This document shows, in pieces, positions 45,361-54,992 of a DNA stretch of 64,000 nt. The stretch is from UBA2040 sp041674745. Its GTDB lineage: Bacteria > Bacteroidota > Bacteroidia > Flavobacteriales_D > Crocinitomicaceae. Position numbers and translations under genes: made by a program. The DNA lies in NCBI GenBank assembly GCA_041674745.1, contig JBAYVD010000001.1, positions 372,001 to 436,000 on the forward strand. The letters run 5' to 3'. The notes under the pieces are model-generated. The model did not search any database, was not told the origin of the DNA, and saw only the letters and a list, made by a program, of their open reading frames with translations. How positions within the stretch are numbered: the first letter of the stretch is position 1; each line of letters opens with the position of its first letter.

Positions 45361-48175
45361 TTAAATTAAGGTGTGGAAATGATACTTGAACGATCGTACC
45401 TGTGGTTTTCGTATCGGGTGAGAGAAAATTTAATGTTATGGTATGATGATAGATTTCTTTGAACAAATCAATTCTTTCGCGACAATTTACTATTCCAGTA
45501 GATTTGTGATAAGGTCGGCTAGTGTTTGCTTTTTTGGATTTTTCAAATCCTTGCCCGTTGTCAATGATTTCACAAACGATTTTTGATGCTACTTTTTTGA
45601 AGTGAATGGTGATGCTGCCTTGGTAATCTAGTCCAGCAACACCGTGCCAAATCGCATTTTCCACAAAAGGTTGCAGCCTCAAAGTTGGCACCATAGTATT
45701 TTGACTTTCGATATCATCATCAATGATTATTTGATAGTCAAATTGGTTTTCCAAACGTCTTTTTTCAAGGTCCAGATAATTTTTAAGAAAATCCACTTCT
45801 TTGTCCAATGAGATAAGGTGTAATTTGGCTTGATCGAGGATTGTTCGCATCAAATTAGCAAAATCGGCCAAATATATTTGCGCCGACCGTTGATCGTGTG
45901 AGCCCAAATAACTTTGAATTGAATTCAAACTATTGAACGTAAAATGTGGATTCATTTGGGATTGAAGTGAGAGTAGCTCAGATTTCAAAACAGCTCGTTT
46001 GTGTTCAGCTTTTTTTAAAGCTCGTCTTCTAAAAAAGAGAATTAGAATCAGAATGACAAAAGAGAAAATGTTAATCAAAACGAAAAGATTTTGATACCAC
46101 TTTTCAGAAACAGAAAAACGGATGGTTTGCACGTCACTATCTTGGAAAAATGGAGATTTTGCAACTATTTCGAGTTCATAATCTCCCGGACTCAATTTCA
46201 AAAACGAGAAAATTTCTGAATTGTTTTTCACCCAAGGTTCCTTGTTTATTCTATAAAAATATTCTGTTGGATGCTTTGTGAAATTAGGAACAGCGGTTGT
46301 AATTTTTAAATTGTCTCCAGAATGTGCTTCAAGAATGGTGTCTTTTATTTTTTTTGAATTAATGCGAAATTCGTTTAAAAATAGATGTAATTTCAATCTC
46401 TTTTGGTGGACGTTATTTTTATAGGAAAAAAGGCTGTTTTCCGTAGTGATCATTAAATAATCACCGATGTCGTCCATGTCCACAATTTCAGCGGTCAATA
46501 AATTGGTTTTTAGATCAAATCGATTAACTTCTTTTAAAAGTCCGTTTTTCAGTTCGATTTCTTGAAGGCCAAGATTGGTGGCAATCCAGATTGTACCTCT
46601 ATTTGTCTTCCTTAAAAGGGTTACTTGATTACTGAGTAATCCTGAATTTTCTGATACTTGGGTTGTATTTTTTCCATCAAAAACAATAATGCCTTCACTT
46701 CCCGTGGATATGAATAATTTATCATCGTAAACAACCAAGTCGTTTATTCTTGTGTTTTCAATGGCTTTTAGATAGACGATTTCAGGATAGTCATTAACGA
46801 TTCGATACAATCCTGTTTGTGTAGCTATGTATAGTTCTCCGTGGTATTCAATTAGTTTGCGTGTTTTCCCTAAAACATCGCGATAAAGGATTTGAAGACT
46901 TTTTTTAGTTGGATCTAAAACAACTAGGCCACTATGACTAGTCATGTAATACTTCGCATTTTTCGATAAAAAGATTGTTTTATACGAAGAATGGGTGAAA
47001 TTGAAACGTAAGTTTTCGGTTGAAGAATGATATACTAGCTTTTCACCAGTATCATAAATAAGTGTTCCATCCTCAAATAAACTTACGTTTTGAATAAATG
47101 CATTCTGATCGGAAACTTGCAAGTATTTCTTTATTTCTTTGCCGGCAGTCGAAACGATTTGGCCATTGTCAAGCCCATAAAGAATTCCGTTCCTGTATTT
47201 GGCTTGTGATTTAATTTTTGAATTCGGGGGTAATTCAATTTTTTTAATTTCATTATTTGGGTAGAAATAGATTCCTTTATCAACGGAAGACAACCACATA
47301 TTGCCTTGATAATCAAATTTTAAAGACACCACTTTTTGACCATCTAATAACTTTTGTTGGAGTATTAGGTTGTGATCCTTATCTTCTTTAAAAATGTAAA
47401 GACCCCTTGAGGTGCAGTAATAAATTTTTGACTTGAACTTTTGAATGTAAAAAGGTTGACCGTAGTCATAATTTCCAAGATTCCGATTCAGTTTGAGGTG
47501 GTTTGCATTCTCTTGATAATTTTGCAAGGTATATTCTATTGACCTGTTGAGACAGGTGGATAGATTGTAAAAATTCTTCCTTGCCAAAGGCAAAAATGAT
47601 GTCAGATTAATCACTTTAACATGAAACTTTTCATTCAAATTATTAAATGCTAACAATTCGTTTTTTTTACCTGACACAATACTTCTAGGGTATTTGGAAT
47701 TCAATTTAAAGTAAGTTGCTTTCAAATTATTGTCCAGCATCAGGTAGCCATTTGCACAACCGAGGTAGATTTCCCCATTTTCAAGTTGTCCAAATTCACT
47801 TGAGGAATTTATGATTAATTTTTCCTTGGGTCCTTCTATTTTGTAGATTTCGCCATTTTCGTAATAACTCGGCAATCGATTGTTGTGATGAAACCAAATT
47901 CTTCCATTTCGATCTTCAAAACAGCGAAGTACAGTATTATCATTTAAACCATCGTCGGTTGTGTAATTTTGAAATGTTTGACCATTATAACAGGTAACAC
48001 CAAAGTCGGATCCAAACCAAATTCTCCCTTTGGAATCGATCATCAAATCATAATTTGAATTCGTAGGAAGCCCATCGGATATGTCGTAATTCCAATAGGT
48101 ATCGTAATTCTGAGCCACGCCATTTCCACTCGTAAAAACGAGCAAGAAAATGAAAAAAAGTAGTGGTCGAATCAT
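45344..48175 (-). CDS. Two-component propeller sensor kinase (LytS-type)
   Basis: A 943-residue membrane kinase. A signal peptide (MIRPLLFFIFLL to NGVAQ) is followed by a large periplasmic part of two-component propeller repeats (IDSKGRIWFGSD, RNGRIWFHH and TNRGTIWIATN-type motifs, about 45-600) and a Y_Y_Y domain (about 620-700). One membrane helix (LFVLINIFSFVILILILFF) leads to a LytS-type kinase core with QMNPHFTFNSLNSIQ (phospho-accepting His) and an ATP-binding region. The long ectodomain probably senses an extracellular ligand. It partners with the overlapping LytTR regulator. Confidence 0.93.
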   Translation of the reverse strand: MIRPLLFFIFLLVFTSGNGVAQNYDTYWNYDISDGLPTNSNYDLMIDSKGRIWFGSDFGVTCYNGQTFQNYTTDDGLNDNTVLRCFEDRNGRIWFHHNNRLPSYYENGEIYKIEGPKEKLIINSSSEFGQLENGEIYLGCANGYLMLDNNLKATYFKLNSKYPRSIVSGKKNELLAFNNLNEKFHVKVINLTSFLPLARKNFYNLSTCLNRSIEYTLQNYQENANHLKLNRNLGNYDYGQPFYIQKFKSKIYYCTSRGLYIFKEDKDHNLILQQKLLDGQKVVSLKFDYQGNMWLSSVDKGIYFYPNNEIKKIELPPNSKIKSQAKYRNGILYGLDNGQIVSTAGKEIKKYLQVSDQNAFIQNVSLFEDGTLIYDTGEKLVYHSSTENLRFNFTHSSYKTIFLSKNAKYYMTSHSGLVVLDPTKKSLQILYRDVLGKTRKLIEYHGELYIATQTGLYRIVNDYPEIVYLKAIENTRINDLVVYDDKLFISTGSEGIIVFDGKNTTQVSENSGLLSNQVTLLRKTNRGTIWIATNLGLQEIELKNGLLKEVNRFDLKTNLLTAEIVDMDDIGDYLMITTENSLFSYKNNVHQKRLKLHLFLNEFRINSKKIKDTILEAHSGDNLKITTAVPNFTKHPTEYFYRINKEPWVKNNSEIFSFLKLSPGDYELEIVAKSPFFQDSDVQTIRFSVSEKWYQNLFVLINIFSFVILILILFFRRRALKKAEHKRAVLKSELLSLQSQMNPHFTFNSLNSIQSYLGSHDQRSAQIYLADFANLMRTILDQAKLHLISLDKEVDFLKNYLDLEKRRLENQFDYQIIIDDDIESQNTMVPTLRLQPFVENAIWHGVAGLDYQGSITIHFKKVASKIVCEIIDNGQGFEKSKKANTSRPYHKSTGIVNCRERIDLFKEIYHHTITLNFLSPDTKTTGTIVQVSFPHLNLNESRI

Positions 48176-48190
48176 GAAAAGAGAGTTACA

Positions 48191-50239
48191 TCAATCCTGG
48201 TTTATTTTTTTAACCATGGTTAAAATCGTAGCCAATGCTACAGTTTCTCCAGTTTCATCGTAAACGTCTACCAGAAATTTCACGATTCCTTTGGCTATAT
48301 CTTCTTCGCTTTTTTTCTCTTGATCTATTTTCTCTTTTACCGTGAAACGAACACCAATGGTGGCGCCTGGATAAACAGGTTTTACAAAGCGCGCTTCATC
48401 CAAACCATAATTTAATAAAACAGGACCTTTTTTCGGGTCAACAAACAAACCGGCCGCTTTTGAAAGGATAAAATAACCGTGGGCAACTCTTCCTTCAAAA
48501 ATGGTTCCCTCCAAAGAAGTAGCATCCATATGTGCGTAGAAATTATCTCCGGAAACATTGGCGAAGTTCACAATATCGGCGTCAGTAACGGTGTGTTTGT
48601 GTGTAAAGACGGTATCACCAATTTCCAATTCTTCAAAATGTTGTCTGAAAACATGAGGATTCGCTTCAGGCATGTTCGCGCCAACTTGGAATTGTTGTGT
48701 AATGTGCGTGATGGTCGTCGGATGTCCTTGTATCGCTGTTCGCTGCAAATAATGCAAGATTCCACGTTTTCCACCCATTTCTTCGCCACCGCCGGCGCGA
48801 CCAGGGCCACCGTGCGTTAAAAGCGGCATGGGTGAACCGTGTCCTGTACTTTCTTTGGCACAAGATTCATTCAAAACCAAGATTCGTCCGTGCATGCTTG
48901 CTGCTCCAACGACGAATTCTCTCGCTTCGCGATCATCCGGTGTTACAATCGACGAAACCAAAGAACCTTTCCCCATTTTGGCTAATTCGACTGCATCGTC
49001 CATTGTTTTGTACGGCATAATCGTAGAAACGGGTCCAAACGCTTCAATATCGTGACAATCCGTTTTGTGAAAAGGGTCATCATTTCGAAAAAGAATTGGA
49101 GAGAAGAAGGCGCCAACATTGCGATCAGCACCATATACTTCAAAATTTTCCAAGTCTCCAAAAACGATTTCTTGCGATTTTTTCAATCGGTTAACCGATT
49201 CCGTAACGCGCTCCACTTGGGTGCGAGTTGCCAAAGCACCCATGCGCACACCCTCCATACTTGGGTCACCAATTTTAGTAGTAGCCAAACGGGCAGAAAT
49301 TCCATTTTGTACTTCGTCAATCCATTCTTCAGGAACAATAATCCGACGAACGGCAGTACATTTTTGACCAGCTTTTACGGTGATTTCTTTTGCAGCTTCT
49401 TTGATAAATAAATCGAATTCAACCGTTCCTGGCGCGGCAAATTTACCCAATATGCTGGCGTTGAGTGAATCGGCTTCAAGGTTGAAAGACACACTGTTTT
49501 CAACGATTTGAGGCAATGATTTTAGTTTTTTTCCGGTGTGAGCACTTCCTGTGAAAGTAACCGTGTCTTGCGAATCAACAAAATCCAAAATTCCACGACC
49601 TAGACCACAAACGAGTTGCAAAGAACCTTCCGGTACTATTTTCGAGGCGATGATGTCACGTACCATGACTTCGGTAAGGTAGCAAGTATATTCGGATGGT
49701 TTTACAATGGTTGGAACCCCCGCCATTAAATTCACAGCGATTTTTTCCAACATTCCCCAAATAGGAAAATTAAATGCGTTGATATGTATGGCAACACCTT
49801 CTTTTGGCACCATGATATGATGTCCTATGAAAGATCCTTCTTTGGAAAGTGGGGCAGCTACGCCATCCACGTAATACGGTAAATCTGGAAACTGACGACG
49901 CAAAGACGCGTTGGCAAAAAGGTTGCCGATTCCACCTTCTATATCAATCCATGAATCTACTTTGGTAGCACCGGACCATGCGCTAACTTCGTAATATTTC
50001 TTTTTATTGTCCATTAGAAAAAGCGCTAAAGCTTTGAGCATTCGACCTCTTTCTTGGAATGTCATTTTTCGCAACTTGTAACCGCCATTTTTTACGGCAT
50101 AGTGCATCATTGCCTTGTAATCCAATCCAACACTGGAAGTTTCACCGAAATGTTCACCCGTAATTGCATTGTATAAATTGGTTTCTACTCCTTCACCATC
50201 GATCCATTGACCTAAGGCATAGCTTTGATATCGTTGCAT
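48191..50239 (-). CDS. paaZ: Phenylacetate degradation bifunctional protein PaaZ
   Basis: A 682-residue fusion. The aldehyde dehydrogenase domain (1-510) has the general base Glu255 (NLEAD) and nucleophile Cys294 (GQKCT), at the positions expected for E. coli PaaZ. The MaoC-type hydratase domain (about 530-682) has SGDNFYAHMD and FEGRVAHGYF. It opens the oxepin-CoA ring and oxidises the resulting aldehyde in phenylacetate breakdown. No other paa genes are in the window. It precedes the propeller kinase by 15 bases on the same strand. Confidence 0.93.
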   Translation of the reverse strand: MQRYQSYALGQWIDGEGVETNLYNAITGEHFGETSSVGLDYKAMMHYAVKNGGYKLRKMTFQERGRMLKALALFLMDNKKKYYEVSAWSGATKVDSWIDIEGGIGNLFANASLRRQFPDLPYYVDGVAAPLSKEGSFIGHHIMVPKEGVAIHINAFNFPIWGMLEKIAVNLMAGVPTIVKPSEYTCYLTEVMVRDIIASKIVPEGSLQLVCGLGRGILDFVDSQDTVTFTGSAHTGKKLKSLPQIVENSVSFNLEADSLNASILGKFAAPGTVEFDLFIKEAAKEITVKAGQKCTAVRRIIVPEEWIDEVQNGISARLATTKIGDPSMEGVRMGALATRTQVERVTESVNRLKKSQEIVFGDLENFEVYGADRNVGAFFSPILFRNDDPFHKTDCHDIEAFGPVSTIMPYKTMDDAVELAKMGKGSLVSSIVTPDDREAREFVVGAASMHGRILVLNESCAKESTGHGSPMPLLTHGGPGRAGGGEEMGGKRGILHYLQRTAIQGHPTTITHITQQFQVGANMPEANPHVFRQHFEELEIGDTVFTHKHTVTDADIVNFANVSGDNFYAHMDATSLEGTIFEGRVAHGYFILSKAAGLFVDPKKGPVLLNYGLDEARFVKPVYPGATIGVRFTVKEKIDQEKKSEEDIAKGIVKFLVDVYDETGETVALATILTMVKKINQD

Positions 50240-50312
50240 TTTTTGACTTTAAAAATTTGAAGTCTAAAGATAATCAAAAACTAAAAGGGGAAGGTAGAAC
50301 AGGGAAATAACC

Positions 50313-51311
50313 TTATTGAACAATTAATTCAAATTGGTCAGCATTGGCTTCAATATAATCCAATGTATCCATTATTTCTTGCAAATTAAAGGAAGTAACC
50401 AATTTGGTTCGGTATTCTTTGAAATGTGCGATGCCTTTGAAATAATTAGAATAGTGTCTTTTCATTTCGGCAACGCCTAAGATTTCACCTTTCCAATCTA
50501 CGCTCATGTTTAAATGGTCTTTAGCAATTTGAACACGATCGGTAATGCCTGGCGCCTCAAGATGCTTTCCAGTCTTCATGAAATGTTTGATTTCGTTAAA
50601 AACCCAAGGATAACCAATGCTGGCGCGACCGATCATGACGCCGTCCACACCATATTTGTTTTTGTATTCGATTACTTTTTCAGGAGAATCGATATCACCA
50701 TTGCCGAATACAGGGATTTTCATTCTAGGGTTATTTTTCACTTCCCCAATCAATGTCCAATCTGCTTCACCTTTGTACATTTGTTTTCGGGTTCTTCCGT
50801 GAATGGAGATTGCTTCAATCCCAACATCTTGCAATCGCTCGGCTGTTTCCACAACAAATTTCGTACTGTCGTCCCAACCCAAACGCGTTTTTACGGTAAC
50901 AGGCAATTTTGTTGCTTTCACGATGGCTTCTGTCATTCGCACCATTTTGGGAATATCTTGCAAAATTCCAGCCCCAGCTCCTTTGCACGCGACTTTTTTT
51001 ACGGGGCAACCGTAGTTAATATCGATAATATCTGGATTCGTCCGCTCGATGATTTGGGTGGCTTGCGTCATGCTGTCGATGTCGTACCCAAAAATTTGAA
51101 TTCCTACTGGTCTTTCGTATTCGTAGATATCCATTTTCATCACCGACTTTGCAGCATCACGGATCAAACCTTCGGATGAAATAAACTCAGTATACATTAA
51201 ATCAGCACCATTCTTTTTGCAAAGCGCACGGAATGGTGGATCACTCACGTCTTCCATCGGTGCCAACAAGAGCGGAAATTCGCCCAATTCAATATCTCTG
51301 ATTTTAACCAT
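50313..51311 (-). CDS. dusB: tRNA-dihydrouridine synthase DusB
   Basis: FMN-dependent reductase that makes dihydrouridine in tRNA. The 332-residue protein has the FMN site LLLAPMEDVSDPPFR (about 14-28), the catalytic cysteine in INYGCPVKKV (near 99-101), SIHGRTRKQMYKG (near 169-181) and FGNGDIDS plus DGVMIGRASIG in the TIM barrel. Its length matches the DusB group. A TACTTTTG -7-like element is just upstream at 51320-51327 on the minus strand. Confidence 0.94.
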   Translation of the reverse strand: MVKIRDIELGEFPLLLAPMEDVSDPPFRALCKKNGADLMYTEFISSEGLIRDAAKSVMKMDIYEYERPVGIQIFGYDIDSMTQATQIIERTNPDIIDINYGCPVKKVACKGAGAGILQDIPKMVRMTEAIVKATKLPVTVKTRLGWDDSTKFVVETAERLQDVGIEAISIHGRTRKQMYKGEADWTLIGEVKNNPRMKIPVFGNGDIDSPEKVIEYKNKYGVDGVMIGRASIGYPWVFNEIKHFMKTGKHLEAPGITDRVQIAKDHLNMSVDWKGEILGVAEMKRHYSNYFKGIAHFKEYRTKLVTSFNLQEIMDTLDYIEANADQFELIVQ

Positions 51312-51319
51312 TTCGACTG

Positions 51320-51327
51320 CAAAAGTA
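51320..51327 (-). promoter_or_regulatory. Putative -7 element of dusB
   Basis: TACTTTTG on the minus strand matches TAnnTTTG and ends 8 bases before the dusB start, predicting a very short leader. No clear -33 element is seen. Confidence 0.45.
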
Positions 51328-51489
51328 CCGACTTTTTATCGAGTTTTAAAATTAGATTTTAAAGTGAAAGCAAATGTGAAAATTTCAACGAAGAAAAGTA
51401 AGATTGTCTCAATTTTGAGTATCAAAAACGAGTTCTGCTTTTTTCATGTAATTTTACTTTTGAAATACAGCATTGCAAAAACAAAATAT

Positions 51490-54400
51490 ATGAAATTATT
51501 GAAAACCTCTGCCTTGGTCTTGATTCTATTATTTACTGTCCACAATTTTGTGGCGCAAGTCCCTGGAGATACAATTGTAGTCAACACCTTTAATTACAGC
51601 ATGACCTATGGATCAGGCATCCGAGACACGGTGATATCATTTCCTGATATTTCTGGTGTGACCTATGAGAAGATTTTAATGCGGTACAATATGCGTTGCA
51701 AAAACGGTTCCATTTCAACTGGAAGCAACACGAATTTGGGTTGTGGAGAATGGGATTATAGTTGCAATACGTATTTACACGACTCTACTCGAGTGGATTC
51801 TGTGCTTTTCACACAACCTTCTCATATTATTTCTGGATTTACCGGAACAACCTTTAATTATTCGAATTCTCCGGCGTATGACTACTATCAGTATTCACTG
51901 CAACAAGTGAATTTAAACAACATAGTAAGTGAAAGTCAATATCCATTATTGACAGGGTCGACAGGGATGCCTCAAGCTTTAAATGCCTCAAATTTTTCTG
52001 GAAAATCTCAATTTATTTATACTGCGGCGGAATTAAATACAGCAGGTTTCACCGCCGGAAATATTGACGGATTCTTGGTAAATGCGCTAAATGGGGGAAA
52101 TGTTAATTTTTTAAAAGTCAAGATCAAAGGTACAAGTGCCACTGTTTTGTCAGCAATCAATTTAGATCTAGCGGGTTTTACCGAGGTATATTTCAATCAT
52201 TATTCATTTTTGACAGGTTCTAACCGAATTCAATTTTATACGCCGTTTGTATGGAATGGAATCGATAATTTGATTGTAGAATTTTCTTTTACACAAGGAT
52301 CTGGTGGAACAGCGGTGGTTTTAGAAGGTACATCATCAACACCTGATTTATCCTTGACCGCCAACAATGGGTATTATCTCAATCTTGCAGGTGGTGGTCA
52401 TGTAGACGTTCCTGTAACAGCGATGTCTACCATAAATAACGAAGTAACCGTTTCATTTTGGGCTTTTGGGGATGCAAATTTACTTCCGGCAAATACATCC
52501 ATTTTGGAAGGACTAGGTTCAAATGGAGAAAGAGAACTGAATATCCATTTACCTTGGTCAGATGGAAGTATTTATTGGGATTGTGGCAATGTTGGAGGGT
52601 ATGACCGAATAAACAAAGCGGCTGCCGTATATGAATACGAAGGCCAATGGAATCATTGGGCATTTGTAAAAAATGCGACTACTGGAGTGATGCAAATTTA
52701 TCTCAATGGAACCTTGTGGCATTCTGGGACAGGAAAAGTAAAGCCAATAGAGCTTGCTCAATTTGTCATTGGAAAAAGTGCTTCATACACAAACAACTAC
52801 AAAGGCAGTATTGATGAATTGCGCATTTGGGATAAAGCGCTTACAGCCACAGATATACAAGGCTGGAAAAACATTTCATTAACGAATGCGCATCCTCAAT
52901 ATGCTCATTTGGTAGCTTATTACCCATTTGATGAAGGTACAGGAAATTCGATTTATGATGCATCAGTAAATACAGCTATTGCATCGGCTACTACTTTTTC
53001 AATATGGAAATCCACTCGTGGAGAGGATTTGAGTCGATTTTTTGTTAACACGAATTTCCGTCCTAATATCACTTTGTTAAACGGAATTTATGATACGACA
53101 ATAACGACAGTTTTGTCTATGGATTCTATTGAGTTGGCCCCCAATACTATCGAAGAATTCACCATTGTTCCCCACATCGGGACTTTGCAAAACGATGAGG
53201 TTTTGAGTATTAACACACAGCAAGTTTGGGCGGCTATCCCACAAAACATTTACGATGCGACCACCGGATTAATTATCGGAACGGTGCCCGTTTCAATTGA
53301 CGGCTCTGTTACGCCAACGGTATTGAATTATATGCGTCGTTATCCAATGAAATTTGAATTAATGTCCTTTGTAACACCTTATGGGATTAATCTGAATTTG
53401 GGGCCGAATGGTAAAACATGGACTTTTGACATGACTGATTATATGCCAATTTTAAAAGGAAACAAGCGAATTACCATGGAAAGGGGAGGACAATGGCAAG
53501 AAGACATGGACATTCAATTTTTGTTTATCGTCGGAACACCCTTTAGAGATGTTTTGGATATTAGAGAAGTATGGCGAACGGAATCAAGATCCTATACTTC
53601 CATTATGAGTGATCAATATTTCGAGCCAATTGATGTTCCAACCTTGCCAACTGGAAATGCATTCAAAGTAAGAACCTCTATTTCTGGTCATGGCCAAGAA
53701 GGAGAATTTATTCCACGAAATCACTTTTTAAATGTGAATGGAGGAGCGACGGAATTCGATTGGCAAGTTTGGAAAGGGTGTGCGGACAATCCGATTTACC
53801 CACAAGGAGGAACTTGGATTTATGACCGCGCTGGCTGGTGTCCAGGAGCTCCAACTGAAGTGGAACACAACGATATCACTCCTTTGGTAACACCTGGAAG
53901 TGTGGTGAATTTGGACTATGGTCTCATAACAGCAGCTGGAGCTTCAAACTACATAGTAAGTAACCAATTGGTCACCTATGGTGCAATCAACAAAACCTTG
54001 GATGCAGCGATTGTTGAAGTTTCTCAACCTTCAGAAAGAGTGGAATTCGCGCGTTTAAATTCGATTTGCCATTCGCCGAAAGTCGTACTGAAAAATGAGG
54101 GTTCAACTGTTTTGACCCAGGTGAAAATCAAATATTGGGTAAATTCAGCAAGCACACCAGAGATTTACAATTGGACGGGAACTTTGGCAAGTGGCATTAC
54201 AGAAGAAGTGGAATTGCCTTCGCCTGCTAGTCTGTGGTCGTCAATTTCTTCCAGTTCTACCAACACATTTTATGCTGAAGTGGCTGAGCCGAATAATGGC
54301 ACAGATGTTTATGCCTTGAACAATCGTTATTCTTCCACTTTCAAAATACCAGATGTTGTACCATCCAATTTGATTATTCATTTTAGAACCAACAGTTTCC

Positions 54401-54951
54401 CAGGTGAAAATTATTACGAAATCCTGGATGACCAAGACAATGTTGTGTTCTCTAGAAGCAACATGACAGCCAATACTTTGTATCGAGATACATTGACTTT
54501 ACCATTGGGTTGTTTCACCTATAATGTGACTGATTCAGATGAAGACGGAATTTCGTTTTGGGCCAACAACGATGGTACTGGATACACAAAATTTCAAGAA
54601 GTGGCCGGACCGACTGTCAAAAATTTTCTAGGAGACTTTGGAAAAAACATCCATTACAACTTTACGGTAAATTATCCTTTGTCCTATGAAGAAATAAACA
54701 ATTTGCCAGAGTTAGCAGTTCATCCCAATCCAACTCATGATGAATTGAATATTTCTTTGCGGAAATTTGATAGTCGCGTGAAAATTTCGATAGTAGATAA
54801 TTTGGGAAAAATGGTGAAATCCACCAATATCGAAACAGAGTTCGGAGTTTACACGGGGAAAATTGATATTTCAGATCTCCCAAATGGGTTGTACGTTGTA
54901 GTTGTTTCTGACGAAAACAAAACTTCACACGTTAAAATCATTAAGAACTAA
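51490..54951 (+). CDS. T9SS-exported PNGase F-related protein with LamG domain
   Basis: A 1153-residue secreted protein from ATG 51490 (signal peptide MKLLKTSALVL to FVAQ); the longer frame would run into dusB. An N-terminal domain has the PNGase F-like CGEWDYSCNTYL block (near 85). A LamG/concanavalin domain (about 300-480) contains VTVSFWAFGD, YLNGTLWH and SIDELRIWD. A peptide-N-glycosidase F C-terminal-like domain (about 610-740) has FVTPYGINLNLGPNGKTWTFD. A type IX sorting domain starts near 1067. It may remove or bind N-glycans from host or prey glycoproteins. Activity is inference, because I cannot align the catalytic residues with certainty. Confidence 0.83.
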   Translation: MKLLKTSALVLILLFTVHNFVAQVPGDTIVVNTFNYSMTYGSGIRDTVISFPDISGVTYEKILMRYNMRCKNGSISTGSNTNLGCGEWDYSCNTYLHDSTRVDSVLFTQPSHIISGFTGTTFNYSNSPAYDYYQYSLQQVNLNNIVSESQYPLLTGSTGMPQALNASNFSGKSQFIYTAAELNTAGFTAGNIDGFLVNALNGGNVNFLKVKIKGTSATVLSAINLDLAGFTEVYFNHYSFLTGSNRIQFYTPFVWNGIDNLIVEFSFTQGSGGTAVVLEGTSSTPDLSLTANNGYYLNLAGGGHVDVPVTAMSTINNEVTVSFWAFGDANLLPANTSILEGLGSNGERELNIHLPWSDGSIYWDCGNVGGYDRINKAAAVYEYEGQWNHWAFVKNATTGVMQIYLNGTLWHSGTGKVKPIELAQFVIGKSASYTNNYKGSIDELRIWDKALTATDIQGWKNISLTNAHPQYAHLVAYYPFDEGTGNSIYDASVNTAIASATTFSIWKSTRGEDLSRFFVNTNFRPNITLLNGIYDTTITTVLSMDSIELAPNTIEEFTIVPHIGTLQNDEVLSINTQQVWAAIPQNIYDATTGLIIGTVPVSIDGSVTPTVLNYMRRYPMKFELMSFVTPYGINLNLGPNGKTWTFDMTDYMPILKGNKRITMERGGQWQEDMDIQFLFIVGTPFRDVLDIREVWRTESRSYTSIMSDQYFEPIDVPTLPTGNAFKVRTSISGHGQEGEFIPRNHFLNVNGGATEFDWQVWKGCADNPIYPQGGTWIYDRAGWCPGAPTEVEHNDITPLVTPGSVVNLDYGLITAAGASNYIVSNQLVTYGAINKTLDAAIVEVSQPSERVEFARLNSICHSPKVVLKNEGSTVLTQVKIKYWVNSASTPEIYNWTGTLASGITEEVELPSPASLWSSISSSSTNTFYAEVAEPNNGTDVYALNNRYSSTFKIPDVVPSNLIIHFRTNSFPGENYYEILDDQDNVVFSRSNMTANTLYRDTLTLPLGCFTYNVTDSDEDGISFWANNDGTGYTKFQEVAGPTVKNFLGDFGKNIHYNFTVNYPLSYEEINNLPELAVHPNPTHDELNISLRKFDSRVKISIVDNLGKMVKSTNIETEFGVYTGKIDISDLPNGLYVVVVSDENKTSHVKIIKN

Positions 54952-54956
54952 ATGAA

Positions 54957-54992
54957 GAGCCCTGATTTTATTCAAAATCAGGGCTCTCTTTT
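54957..54992. terminator. Terminator between the PNGase F-related gene and the Fic gene
   Basis: A 13-base-pair stem GAGCCCTGATTTT/AAAATCAGGGCTC (loop 4) is followed by a T-rich tract. It is located between two convergent genes. It clearly serves the plus-strand gene and perhaps also the minus-strand Fic gene. Confidence 0.85.

Noticed and set aside
50514..51179. 221-codon ORF opposite dusB
   Set aside because: dusB is strongly supported by conserved motifs over the same span. The antisense frame has no domain.
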